From: Bacillota bacterium
GTDB lineage: Bacteria > Bacillota > Clostridia > Lachnospirales > Lachnospiraceae
Assembly: GCA_023409535.1 (NCBI GenBank)
Contig: JAEYGZ010000047.1
Location: 62,001-126,000 of the forward strand
DNA length: 64,000 nt
Direction of reading: 5' to 3'
A model generated the notes under the pieces. That model searched no databases, was not told the DNA's origin, and was given only the letters and a program-made list of their open reading frames with translations. Each line of letters begins with the position of its first letter. Within the stretch, counting starts at the first letter, position 1. The position numbers and the translations under genes were made by a program. This document shows, in pieces, positions 33,187 to 41,944 of the stretch.

Positions 33187-35637
33187 ATGTCTAATATTAT
33201 AATCAGCGGTGCCGCAGAAGGAAATTTAAAAAATATTTCACTGGAAATACCCCGAAATAAGCTGGTGGTCTTTACCGGACTTTCCGGCTCCGGAAAGTCG
33301 ACCTTGCTCATTGATGTCCTGTTCAATGAGTGCCAGAGACAGTATTTGGAGGCCATAACATTACAGGGTATTCACAAACCAAAGGTGGAACGCATCCGGG
33401 GGGCATCTCCGGCCATTGCAATTACGCAAAAGGCTTCCTACAATAATACCCGGTCAACGGTGGGAACAATGACTGACATCTATACCGACCTGCGAATGGT
33501 GTATGAGAAGCTGGGGGTGCGAAGCTGTCCGTTCTGCGGTGAGATAATCTCAGCCGGGGATTGCAAAGAGGAAACGCAGAAGGTTAAGGAAGATTTCTTC
33601 GTTTATATGTATTGCAGTAAATGCGGGAAGAGAATGGATAAAATCACACGTACCCACTTTTCCTTTAACACAAGGGAAGGGGCCTGCACAACCTGCGAGG
33701 GGCTGGGAAGAATCCATTCCGTCAGAAAAGAGAGGGTTGTTGAGGAAGGGCTGTCTCTGGAAGAGGGTGCAGTATGTTATTGGGAAAAGCAATACGGAGG
33801 CTATCAGATCTCGATCTTATATGCCGCATATAAGCACTATGGTATTCCCGTTCCGGCCGGTATTCCTGTAGGGCAGTTCAGTGAGATGCAGAAAACAATT
33901 CTGTATGAGGGCATTGAAAGTGACGCGGTGAAGAGGAGCTATCCGGATCATAAACCGCCCAAAACCGTTACAGCAGGCAGGTTTGAAGGTGTGCTTCCAA
34001 ACCTGTGGAGACGCTTGGGGGAAAAAGAGGGAAATGCAAAACAGCTGGAGGAATACTTTGACATCGTGGAATGCCCGGACTGCAAGGGAGAAAGGCTTTC
34101 TGAATTAAGCCGGGGAGTTACGGTGAAGGGGACACGTCTGCCCCAGCTGTCACGATTCACATTGGAAAGGCTGTGCCGGTGGGTAGATGAATTGGCTGCT
34201 TCACTCACCGAACAGCATGCGGAGCTGGTGAAAGCATATCTGCTTGACATAAATACAAAGCTCACACGTCTGATCAATGTGGGACTTGGCTACCTCACCG
34301 TTGACCGGCAGATTGTCACTTTATCAGGGGGAGAGCTGCAAAGACTGAGGCTCGCAGCAGTCCTTGATTCTGATTTGACCGGTGTAATTTACATTTTGGA
34401 CGAGCCGACGGTCGGACTTCATCCCAAGGATACTGCCGGGCTTATCGCCATACTTCGTAAATTACGCGACTTGGGAAACACCGTGCTTGTCATTGAGCAT
34501 GATGCGGATGTGATGGACGCTGCAGACTATATCGTGGATATCGGCCCCGGCTCCGGAAAATATGGAGGTGAAATTACTGCAACCGGAACACTGGAAGAAA
34601 TTAAGCGTCAGAAGGCCTCTGTTACGGGAAGCTATCTTAACAGCCCCCATCCCGGCAAGCCGATCTTTAGAAAAGCAGCAGGTGCAGTTAAGATTAAGGA
34701 CGCGGTGAAGTTCAACCTTAAAAATGTCAATACTGCAATTCCTGTGGGGTGCCTGACTGCCGTAACAGGACCTTCGGGTTCCGGTAAATCGACTTTGATC
34801 TTTGAGGTACTTGCCAGGAACGATCACTATGAGCAGCATAACCAGGTATCAGGGCTTGAACAGTTCGATAAGGTAGTAGAAATTGAGCAGTCCGCGATTA
34901 CCAGAATGAAACGCTCTAATGTGGCAACCTATTCGGAGGTTTATTCAGAGATCAGAACTGCTTTTGCCAAAACCGGGGCGGCGAAGGAGGCAGGCCTGAC
35001 TGCAAAGCACTTTTCCTTTAACACCCCCGGCGGCAGATGTGAGAATTGCGAAGGGCTGGGATATGTTGATAACAATATGCTGTTCTTCACCAATACCGAG
35101 GTGGTCTGCCCGGTTTGTAACGGCAACCAGTTCAATGACGAAGTATTGTCTGCAAAGTATAGGGATTATTCAATAAAAGAGGTTCTAAACCTCTCGGTGG
35201 AAGAAGCGGTTTATTTCTTTGCGGACCAGCCTAAGATCATCAGGATACTGTCACTTCTTCAGGAAGTCGGGCTTGGATATCTGGGGCTTGGACAGACCCT
35301 TACAACATTATCGGGCGGTGAAGGCCAACGGTTGAAGCTCGCCAAGGAATTGACCGGCAGCGGTGCAGGCAAAAGAACACTTTACCTGATGGATGAGCCG
35401 ACAACCGGCCTGCATCCGAAGGATATTGAACATTTTCTTGTGTTGCTGGACCGGATGGTGGATTCGGGTAATACAATTGTGGTGGTGGAACATAATCAGC
35501 AGCTGATCCTAAATAGCGACTGGATTATCGACCTTGGCCCGGACGGCGGTGAAAAGGGAGGCAGGGTTATATTTGAAGGGACACCGAAGGACATGATAGA
35601 AAAAAGCGAGAGCATTACGGCAAAATATTTAAAATGA
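33187..35637 (+). CDS. UvrA-like ABC ATPase, short (UvrA2/DrrC-like) form
   Basis: This 816-residue protein has two ABC ATPase modules. The first Walker A is TGLSGSGKST (about 30-39) and the second is TGPSGSGKST; signatures are TLSGGELQRLRLA and TLSGGEGQRLKLA; Walker B regions are VIYILDEPTVGLH and TLYLMDEPTTGLH. Zinc-binding clusters are CPFC...CSKC, CTTCEGLG, and CENCEGLG...CPVCNG. It is about 120 residues shorter than housekeeping UvrA and fits the class thought to act in drug resistance or non-canonical repair. ATG 33187 follows AAGGAGG; an in-frame earlier start at 33040 lacks a site. The divergent MerR gene suggests induction by a toxic ligand. Confidence 0.9.
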   Translation: MSNIIISGAAEGNLKNISLEIPRNKLVVFTGLSGSGKSTLLIDVLFNECQRQYLEAITLQGIHKPKVERIRGASPAIAITQKASYNNTRSTVGTMTDIYTDLRMVYEKLGVRSCPFCGEIISAGDCKEETQKVKEDFFVYMYCSKCGKRMDKITRTHFSFNTREGACTTCEGLGRIHSVRKERVVEEGLSLEEGAVCYWEKQYGGYQISILYAAYKHYGIPVPAGIPVGQFSEMQKTILYEGIESDAVKRSYPDHKPPKTVTAGRFEGVLPNLWRRLGEKEGNAKQLEEYFDIVECPDCKGERLSELSRGVTVKGTRLPQLSRFTLERLCRWVDELAASLTEQHAELVKAYLLDINTKLTRLINVGLGYLTVDRQIVTLSGGELQRLRLAAVLDSDLTGVIYILDEPTVGLHPKDTAGLIAILRKLRDLGNTVLVIEHDADVMDAADYIVDIGPGSGKYGGEITATGTLEEIKRQKASVTGSYLNSPHPGKPIFRKAAGAVKIKDAVKFNLKNVNTAIPVGCLTAVTGPSGSGKSTLIFEVLARNDHYEQHNQVSGLEQFDKVVEIEQSAITRMKRSNVATYSEVYSEIRTAFAKTGAAKEAGLTAKHFSFNTPGGRCENCEGLGYVDNNMLFFTNTEVVCPVCNGNQFNDEVLSAKYRDYSIKEVLNLSVEEAVYFFADQPKIIRILSLLQEVGLGYLGLGQTLTTLSGGEGQRLKLAKELTGSGAGKRTLYLMDEPTTGLHPKDIEHFLVLLDRMVDSGNTIVVVEHNQQLILNSDWIIDLGPDGGEKGGRVIFEGTPKDMIEKSESITAKYLK

Positions 35638-35740
35638 GGGCACTCCGAATAACTAATTAATTATCACTTACGTTATTATAATTATCATTAAATTACAAAT
35701 TTATAACCATGCTTTGATATAACGTGTATATATTAAATAA

Positions 35741-35944
35741 ATCCAGTGCTACAGGGCAGCAAAATCTGATTATTGGTTATGTTTAAACGGTATAATGTAC
35801 CAGGGAGAGATCTATCAACAATTATCAGATTCATATGTCCTGCAAACACAGGATCAGTGCGAATACTTCATATCTAATTCTCACCAAAAAAGTAGTATTT
35901 ACTATCAAGATACAAAATTATTACGCTACCTTCGTATATGGTGA
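35741..35944 (+). pseudogene. possible orphan gene fragment
   Basis: An open frame of 67 codons runs from after a TAA (35738) to TGA at 35942-35944, with an internal ATG at 35795. Its translation (CEYFISNSHQKSSIYYQDTK) looks like a coherent polar protein rather than noise, but has no ribosome site and no recognised family. It lies in the 329-base gap before an AT-rich operon and may be debris from an insertion or deletion. Nothing else is seen in 35638-35966. Confidence 0.25.
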
Positions 35945-35966
35945 TTCAAAATTATATAAAGTTAAA

Positions 35967-36686
35967 TTATTTTGAATTTTTCAATGTTTCATTCCTAATA
36001 GCTATAGTATCAATTAGTTGCTGTACTTGCCCCTTGATTATAAATATATCTACAGATTTTGTTTTTAGAGAATTATGCAGTATGCTTTCTAAATCCGTAA
36101 TTCCATTCTTTATTTTAACTTCGTAGGCGGTAACTGATTTATTTGTCATTGGATCCATAAAGCGAACTTTTTCCTGAAGTTTATCTAACAGGGCTCCAAT
36201 TTCAGCCCTAACTTCATTTGGCTGATATGATACATCGTTCTGCATTTTAATGATTTCTAAATGCAATGTATTTACAGAAAGTTTATTTTTATTCACTTCT
36301 ATATCCTGCCAAGCTATATAACCATGTGATCCTATATTGTAAATTAATAATGTTAAATATATAACAAAAGATACTATATGTGTAGCTAAATAGAAATTAG
36401 CATTTAATAAACCTGTTGCTCCCAATATTATAATAATTACTGTGGTAAAAATATATAATAGGGCACAAGTAATTAAAGAAAATCTTGCAGGTTCTTCACC
36501 ATCTTTGGATTTGAGGAAATACATTAAAGAAAACGCTAAATAAATTAAGCAAAAAATTGAAGAAACATACGATGTCCAAAAATCTCTATTCAATTCGATC
36601 GCTGTTAGAAACCCAACTATACTACCGCCTGTTAATAAGATCAGTGTAATAATCATCACATATAGATTCTTTTTGTTTTTTACCAT
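35967..36686 (-). CDS. polytopic membrane protein, YdjH-like position
   Basis: This 239-residue protein has four transmembrane helices in the N-terminal half (about 8-28, 38-56, 68-88, 94-114) and a helical cytoplasmic tail (IIKMQNDVSYQPNEVRAEIG, LQEKVRFMDP). It is the last gene of a three-gene operon, 10 bases after the SPFH/zinc-ribbon gene; AAGGAGACC precedes the ATG. Gene order resembles ydjG-ydjH-ydjI of B. subtilis, where YdjH is a membrane protein of the PspA-recruiting complex; here the order is G-I-H. Assignment to YdjH rests on context. Confidence 0.65.
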   Translation of the reverse strand: MVKNKKNLYVMIITLILLTGGSIVGFLTAIELNRDFWTSYVSSIFCLIYLAFSLMYFLKSKDGEEPARFSLITCALLYIFTTVIIIILGATGLLNANFYLATHIVSFVIYLTLLIYNIGSHGYIAWQDIEVNKNKLSVNTLHLEIIKMQNDVSYQPNEVRAEIGALLDKLQEKVRFMDPMTNKSVTAYEVKIKNGITDLESILHNSLKTKSVDIFIIKGQVQQLIDTIAIRNETLKNSK

Positions 36687-36696
36687 ATAGGTCTCC

Positions 36697-37848
36697 TTAT
36701 CTTTTTGTTCCGCATTCTGAACAAAAAGATGCGTTTGCAGCTAATTGCGCGCCACAATTGCGACATGAGTTAATCAATGCTGAACCACATTCTGAACAGA
36801 ATTTACCTTTTGCCGTGATAGCATTACAATTAGGACACTTTATAATGCTATCATCTAAAACTGGATTTCCGCAACTTCCACAAAATTTTGCATTAGAGGC
36901 AAGCATTTCACCACATGTGTTACATTTAATCATGCCAACTGAAGACACACCTGATGCAGGAGTCATCTGGATGTTATCAGTATTACCTATTGCATCACTC
37001 ATTGCATTTCCAAAAATACTGCCCATATTGACTCCCAGACCGAGACCTATTCCAGCACCCATTACTTGGTTTGAACCTTCATTTTCAGCTGCACTCTGTA
37101 ATACATCAAAGGTTCTGGATTGTTGATAATTTGTACCTAAAATTTTATACTCAGCTTTTTTATCAAGGGTATTTCTTAATCTTACATAAGAAGGGTCATC
37201 TTCTGGAACCATTATAGAATTCACATTAAAATTTATTAATTTAATACCATAGTAACTAAATTTTTCGGATAAACTATTTGCTATTCCATCTGATATATTC
37301 TTTAAATAGGAATGAATTTCTAAAAATGTAATTTTATTTAAAACTAACTGTTTTGCCAAGTAATCCTTAATTTGGGTCATTAGAATACCACGAAAATATT
37401 CAATAAGAGTATTTTGGTCAAAATAAGCTATTGTGCCAACCATAGTGGTTAGAAACTTTCTGCTATCTTCCACTTGTACTGCAAATTGTCCGTTTGCTCC
37501 TATTGGAAGTATAATGTCATAAACAGGATCTTTAATAGGCATCGGGGTCTTTGTTCCCCAACGAATATCCATAGAATGAACTTTATTTATAAAATAAACT
37601 TCACAATGGAAAGGGCTTTCTCCCCCAAAAGGCAAATTAATTATTTTGTTAATAATCGGTATATTGCTTGTATGTAAAGTATGTTTTCCGGGGCCAAATA
37701 AGTCCAAAGCCATTCCATCTTTAAACAATATAGCTTCTTGAGATTCGTGTACTATTAACTGTGACATAGTATTGAAATCTTCACCGGTAAATTTCCAACA
37801 TAAAATATCATTGGGGCCTTCATACTTAATGACTTCAAATATTGCCAT
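36697..37848 (-). CDS. SPFH domain / multi-zinc-ribbon protein, YdjI-like
   Basis: This 383-residue protein has an SPFH/Band-7-like region of the virion-core/YdjI type (about 30-230: LIVHESQEAILFKDGMALDL, FAVQVEDSRKFLTTM, ILMTQIKDYLAKQL), a glycine-rich hinge (ENEGSNQVMGAGIGLGLGV) and C-terminal zinc ribbons with paired CxxC motifs (CNTCGE...CGSCG, CPNC...CSECG, CRNCG...CSECG). YdjI proteins bind the membrane-stress effector PspA in Bacillus. AAAAGGT precedes the ATG; the upstream gene ends 12 bases away. It lies in an AT-rich stretch, unlike the flanking glycan loci. Confidence 0.88.
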   Translation of the reverse strand: MAIFEVIKYEGPNDILCWKFTGEDFNTMSQLIVHESQEAILFKDGMALDLFGPGKHTLHTSNIPIINKIINLPFGGESPFHCEVYFINKVHSMDIRWGTKTPMPIKDPVYDIILPIGANGQFAVQVEDSRKFLTTMVGTIAYFDQNTLIEYFRGILMTQIKDYLAKQLVLNKITFLEIHSYLKNISDGIANSLSEKFSYYGIKLINFNVNSIMVPEDDPSYVRLRNTLDKKAEYKILGTNYQQSRTFDVLQSAAENEGSNQVMGAGIGLGLGVNMGSIFGNAMSDAIGNTDNIQMTPASGVSSVGMIKCNTCGEMLASNAKFCGSCGNPVLDDSIIKCPNCNAITAKGKFCSECGSALINSCRNCGAQLAANASFCSECGTKR

Positions 37849-37860
37849 ATACCTTTTCTC

Positions 37861-39150
37861 CTAACTTATCAAATTATTTTGTTTATACTTGTTTAAATTT
37901 TGGTTAGTTTCCTTTATCTGGTTATCTTTAGCTTTTAGTTGAACTGATAAATTAGATATTTCGGAAAGAGTTTTCTTGATTTCTGGTGTAAAAACATTAT
38001 CTTCATATTTTGCCTGAATACGCCTAGTTATGCTAATTTTAATTATAATAGCAATACCTAAAGCAACAACACCTATTATGGAAGGTAAAATATTATTTAT
38101 TACTGCTGTAGTGATAACCATTGCAAGTAGAATAACTAAGCCAATTCCTACCGCAATCCATGTTTTATTTCTTTTGGCTTTTAATTGACTCATGAGGGAT
38201 GGGTTATTATCCCAAAATTCTGATATAGCATCCTTTGATTTTACCTTGGATTTATTCAAATCTGCTTCAATATTTTTTCTTTCATCCGTATTATTTTTTA
38301 TTGAATTAGAAAAATCACTAAGTGCCGCTGCGAACGTCGGTAGATTATTATAGGATTCGACTGCTATTTTACGCATATCATTAATCTGCATTTTCAAATT
38401 AACATTCAAAGTGATATTATTATAATTTGCGATTCTGGCGCCCGATTTATCAACTGAGTATTCTGAAATATATCTTATGTTAACTGATAAAATTTTATTG
38501 CATAATTCATACTGAGATATAAGTAATAATTTCGAGTTATCTTCAAATCCTGAAGGTATTATTTGGTTCACAGTATGTAAGATATTAGCAAAATTTATCA
38601 TTGCAGATTGGCACTCAACAGCATCCCGCTGGCCATCAAATGTAAGCTCATCCTTAATATTTTCAAATGTTTTATAAATTGTTAGTAAAAATTCAGTCAT
38701 ATCATTTACAAGGTTATTAACTTCTTTATTTATTCCATCCCTTTCCTTATCAGAAGGGTTGTTTTCTAATTTGTCACTAAAGATGACAATTGCCTCCTTA
38801 TACCCACGTGTTAATTCATTACAATTAATTTTACTAATGCTTACCATGTAAGCAGAACATATGCCTTTTCTATTCAATGCCTCACACTGATCAGGTGCGT
38901 CCTCTAATACTTTTGTATAATGGTCATATGCTTCGTGGTACTTTCCATCTTCAAAGGCATTACGTGCTAACTTCATACGGTTTGCAGCTTTACTGGAAAA
39001 ATCAAGTTGTACAGTTCCAGAATGCTTTACATTTATTGTTTCATTTAACATTACTTTGGATCCGCAAAACTGGCAAAATCCAAATTCCCTTTCGTCGTCC
39101 AAATTTAAGTCGCCACTGCAAGAAGGACATTTTACAGTTTTAAGAGCCAT
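37861..39150 (-). CDS. zinc-ribbon, TPR and membrane protein, YdjG-like
   Basis: This is a 429-residue protein. A TFIIB-type zinc ribbon (KCPSC...CQFCGSKV, residues 7-32) is followed by a TPR-like hairpin (RNAFEDGKYHEAYDHYTKVL), a long helical region, two transmembrane helices (about 325-370) and a terminal coiled coil (LSEISNLSVQLKAKDNQIKE). The zinc-ribbon plus transmembrane layout matches YdjG. The start at 39150 follows GGGGGGT; a longer frame to 39240 would cross the promoter and is rejected. It heads the operon with the SPFH and membrane proteins. No PspA gene is found in the window. Confidence 0.8.
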   Translation of the reverse strand: MALKTVKCPSCSGDLNLDDEREFGFCQFCGSKVMLNETINVKHSGTVQLDFSSKAANRMKLARNAFEDGKYHEAYDHYTKVLEDAPDQCEALNRKGICSAYMVSISKINCNELTRGYKEAIVIFSDKLENNPSDKERDGINKEVNNLVNDMTEFLLTIYKTFENIKDELTFDGQRDAVECQSAMINFANILHTVNQIIPSGFEDNSKLLLISQYELCNKILSVNIRYISEYSVDKSGARIANYNNITLNVNLKMQINDMRKIAVESYNNLPTFAAALSDFSNSIKNNTDERKNIEADLNKSKVKSKDAISEFWDNNPSLMSQLKAKRNKTWIAVGIGLVILLAMVITTAVINNILPSIIGVVALGIAIIIKISITRRIQAKYEDNVFTPEIKKTLSEISNLSVQLKAKDNQIKETNQNLNKYKQNNLIS

Positions 39151-39230
39151 TATTTTTACCCCCCCAATTATTAATGTTAAATTCATAAATACGAAGAAAA
39201 AATATGAATTTTTCTGTCCGATTATGGTAA

Positions 39231-39259
39231 ATAATATCATGTTCTGGGAATAAATACAA
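39231..39259 (-). promoter_or_regulatory. promoter of the YdjGIH-like operon
   Basis: On the minus strand, TTGTAT (39254-39259), a 17-base spacer and TATTAT (39231-39236) are seen, 80 bases upstream of the start at 39150. Confidence 0.6.
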
Positions 39260-39340
39260 TGTTTAAAACGATAGTATAGAAAAATATTGGAGGTGAAATT
39301 TCATTATTACCTTTTTCAGTTTGAATATAATGGTGGGAAA

Positions 39341-39369
39341 CCGTGATTCTGAATAACATGGAATCACGG
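39341..39369. terminator. hairpin between esterase gene and YdjG-like operon promoter
   Basis: CCGTGATTC (39341-39349) and GAATCACGG (39361-39369) form a nine-base-pair stem. On the minus strand it is followed by only TTTCCC, so it is a weak terminator for the esterase gene ending at 39442. Confidence 0.5.
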
Positions 39370-39441
39370 CGGAAGAATAAAAGGTATTTCGTCAGCAGGC
39401 TGATGCCTCCTTAATTTTTCGTAAATTGTAAGAAAGCCTAT

Positions 39442-40422
39442 TTATTCACATACCTGTTTTATCATATTTGATAATTGTACGGCCATCTGCTGATGCTTTT
39501 TGACGGACGGATGGCCGGAGCCGCCCATTCCGTCTTCCGGACGCTTAATAAGCGGAAATTCCATAAAATGAATGTGTGCGTCGCCTTCCTTATTAAGGGA
39601 TTTTACAAGAGCTTCTAAATAAGGGCTTGGGCCAAGGTTCATAGGGCCGATGACACAGAATAGTTCTGACGACGGATATCTGTCTCGTATAAAATTGACC
39701 AGCTGGCGGTATCGGTTGCTATAATCCGGCGGATCAATGGGGGCAGACCAATCATTGGTTCCGAGATTAATTACAATCACCTCGGGACGAAACGGATCAA
39801 TCGCCTTACTGTCCAGATCGGGACATATGGTTTCCATAAAATAATCAGACATGCGGCCTTCCTTTGAGCCGCCGAAATTCTGAAAGCAGCCTGTGCCGGA
39901 TGCGCCGACGATTAAAGCTTCGGCATTCAAGTATTCTCCCAGTAATGAACTATAAGCCAATGCGTTATTTTCGCGTGAAGCGTCACAATCACATGGAATT
40001 TGTGCCTCATTGCCGTAGCCGCATGTAATGGAATCTCCTATGACTAATATTTGATGGGGGCGTGCAGTGGGAGGCGGCAAAAAGGATCCGTTTTCTGCGG
40101 TCAAATCAACAAATTTGACGGTGCCAAAGCCTGCCTCGGTTCGTTTTTGCAAGGTTATGGTATGGGGGATGTCTTCCAGATCATCGGCAAGCTGGTAAAG
40201 CTGATGATCTGGATCAATCCTCATGACACGCACCGGAAGGTCGTCTATGTAAACGTTAAGCCAGCTTTTTCCGCTTTGGCTCATATCTTCTATATGGGCA
40301 GTGATTTCGCGTCCCTGAAAGCATACGCTTATGGCGCTTCCCGGAAGGAAACAGGAGATTCCGCTGCTCTCCTGATGAAAGAGTCCGTGACGCAGGCTGG
40401 AAGTTAAAAAATCAAATGACAT
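39442..40422 (-). CDS. CE2-like carbohydrate esterase (SGNH hydrolase)
   Basis: This 326-residue cytoplasmic enzyme has an N-terminal jelly-roll (about 1-110) and a C-terminal SGNH domain, the CE2 acetyl-esterase layout. Block I is GDSITCGYGN with nucleophile Ser131. Block III is INLGTNDWS. The terminal GGSGHPSVKKHQ carries the catalytic His. There is no signal peptide. It would deacetylate imported oligosaccharides. The gene follows the GntR-type regulator by 48 bases and belongs to the second glycan locus, divergent from its importer. It is related to the esterase at 47995. Confidence 0.88.
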   Translation of the reverse strand: MSFDFLTSSLRHGLFHQESSGISCFLPGSAISVCFQGREITAHIEDMSQSGKSWLNVYIDDLPVRVMRIDPDHQLYQLADDLEDIPHTITLQKRTEAGFGTVKFVDLTAENGSFLPPPTARPHQILVIGDSITCGYGNEAQIPCDCDASRENNALAYSSLLGEYLNAEALIVGASGTGCFQNFGGSKEGRMSDYFMETICPDLDSKAIDPFRPEVIVINLGTNDWSAPIDPPDYSNRYRQLVNFIRDRYPSSELFCVIGPMNLGPSPYLEALVKSLNKEGDAHIHFMEFPLIKRPEDGMGGSGHPSVKKHQQMAVQLSNMIKQVCE

Positions 40423-40470
40423 ATAATAAGTACATCCCTTCTATCTCCAAGTATGGTTTCACATGATATC

Positions 40471-41538
40471 TTATTCAGCATATGGATTAACGCTTGTGGA
40501 ATCCCGCATGACCAAAGAAACTCCGGATAGCATTTTGGCATTTCCGCCCTGGATTTTACCGAGGATAGCATTGATAAGCAGGTTTGCGGCATTTTGACCG
40601 ATCTCTTCGAATACCTGCTTGACGGTGGATAATGCAATTGGCAGATCGCGTGAATTATCCCAATCATCAAATCCGATAATAGACACATCCTGCGGGATTC
40701 TTATACCGCGGGAAAGCAAGTGTTTCATTATTTTGACGGCAAGCTTATCATTGCTGCAGAATAAAGCGGTAACCTCATGCTTAAGAATACTGTCTGCAAG
40801 AGTATCATAATTAATGTCAATTAATAAGCTGTCATCGGTTACCGGAAGTCCTGCCTGGCGCATGGCGCTGCAATATCCGTTGTAGCGCTCCTGCTCGGAA
40901 TTTAGAAAGAAGTGGTAAGCTGCAAATTTTATTTTGGTATGCTTCAGGCGTATCAGCTCCCTTGTGGCAAGCATAGCACCGTCGTGATTGTTGCACCCGG
41001 CGAAATAGCAGGGATAATCCAGATTATAACGGTCTACTAATACGTAAGGAATATTTCTCTGCTCAATTAATTTGAAATTATCAATACTTTTAATGGGATC
41101 AAACGGATAGATCAAAAATCCGTCGACGTTCCTGTCAAGCATTTTCTGGATAGATGCCTGTTCTATGGCCAAATTCTCATTACTCCATTCTATGATTAAA
41201 GAATAATTGAATTCAGCTGCCATTCTCTGAGCACCCTTAATAATCTTCATGTATGAAGAATCATAATAATCTTCGGCAGACAGGATCAATGCAATTAAAT
41301 GACTTTGATTCACAGGCAGCCTGGGAGTGTTAACAAAGGTGCCTTTTCTCTTAATTCTGACGATGTATCCATCGTTTGCTAATTCTGTCAAAGCCTTTCG
41401 TATGGTAATCCCGCTTACCTGAAACAGTTTCATATAATCTTCATCATTTAGCAATTTATCACCCGGTTTCAGTTCGCCGGTATGGATCTGGTTCAATATT
41501 GCGTTTTTTACGGCCTCATATTTCAATTCAGTTTCCAA
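40471..41538 (-). CDS. GntR HTH / LacI-type effector domain regulator (AraR-like)
   Basis: This is a 355-residue hybrid regulator. Residues 1-72 are a GntR winged helix (LYEAVKNAI-like start, VSGITIRKALTELANDGYIV, KRKGTFVN) and about 80-350 a LacI-type sugar-binding domain (LALILSAEDYYDSSY-like, FLIYPFDPIKS, VSIIGFDDWDNSRD). AraR of B. subtilis has this architecture. The start is TTG at 41538, with GGAGGGG upstream. It is divergent from the importer at 41945. AT-rich direct repeats at 41573 and 41894 are the likely operators. Confidence 0.92.
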   Translation of the reverse strand: METELKYEAVKNAILNQIHTGELKPGDKLLNDEDYMKLFQVSGITIRKALTELANDGYIVRIKRKGTFVNTPRLPVNQSHLIALILSAEDYYDSSYMKIIKGAQRMAAEFNYSLIIEWSNENLAIEQASIQKMLDRNVDGFLIYPFDPIKSIDNFKLIEQRNIPYVLVDRYNLDYPCYFAGCNNHDGAMLATRELIRLKHTKIKFAAYHFFLNSEQERYNGYCSAMRQAGLPVTDDSLLIDINYDTLADSILKHEVTALFCSNDKLAVKIMKHLLSRGIRIPQDVSIIGFDDWDNSRDLPIALSTVKQVFEEIGQNAANLLINAILGKIQGGNAKMLSGVSLVMRDSTSVNPYAE

Positions 41539-41572
41539 GTTTCATCCCCTCCGACTGTAGCAACAGTAAATC

Positions 41573-41599
41573 TATAATTTAAATTTAATTAAAGTATAC
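41573..41599. promoter_or_regulatory. AT-rich operator candidate, copy 1
   Basis: TATAATTTAAA followed after ten bases by GTATAC, just upstream of the GntR/LacI-hybrid gene. The same arrangement recurs at 41894-41921 (TATAATTTAAA, then ATATAC), beside the importer promoter. Such repeats on both sides of a divergent region suggest two sites for the regulator. Confidence 0.45.
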
Positions 41600-41859
41600 A
41601 ATATATTTATAAAAAGTCAAGATAATATCATTTGCTGTTTAAACAAAAGAGCGGCGGTGTCTATTGCTTAGTAGAAAGGACTTTTTACTGTGAAAGTCAA
41701 TAAATTAATCTGGAATATTATGTTATAATACAGTATTTAATTTATAAAAAATATATTTTAAAACCATCTTTATTAATTATGAACTGTAAATAAATTGAAA
41801 AGTTTTTTGCATAATGCATAAAATTACGCATCAAATTGAAAGAAATATGTGAAAAAGTG

Positions 41860-41888
41860 TTGACTTAATGCAGATGCTATGCTAGCAT
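41860..41888 (+). promoter_or_regulatory. promoter of the second importer operon
   Basis: TTGACT (41860-41865), a 17-base spacer and TAGCAT (41883-41888) lie 56 bases before the ATG at 41945. The operator-like repeat at 41894 directly follows the -10, placing it at the expected start point. The rest of the 406-base divergent region is AT-rich with no gene. Confidence 0.6.
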
Positions 41889-41893
41889 ATAAA

Positions 41894-41921
41894 TATAATT
41901 TAAACAATTAATAAAATATAC
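41894..41921. promoter_or_regulatory. AT-rich operator candidate, copy 2
   Basis: TATAATTTAAA, an AATTAATAA-containing centre and ATATAC, matching copy 1 at 41573 in order and spacing to within one base. It overlaps the presumed transcription start of the importer operon. Confidence 0.45.
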
Positions 41922-41944
41922 TTTATTCAGCGGGAGGTAGAAAC

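Noticed and set aside
35967..39150. Prophage or phage-defence operon with known effector
   Set aside because: No nuclease, TIR, CARF or NTPase domain was visible; YdjGHI-like reading explains the domains better.
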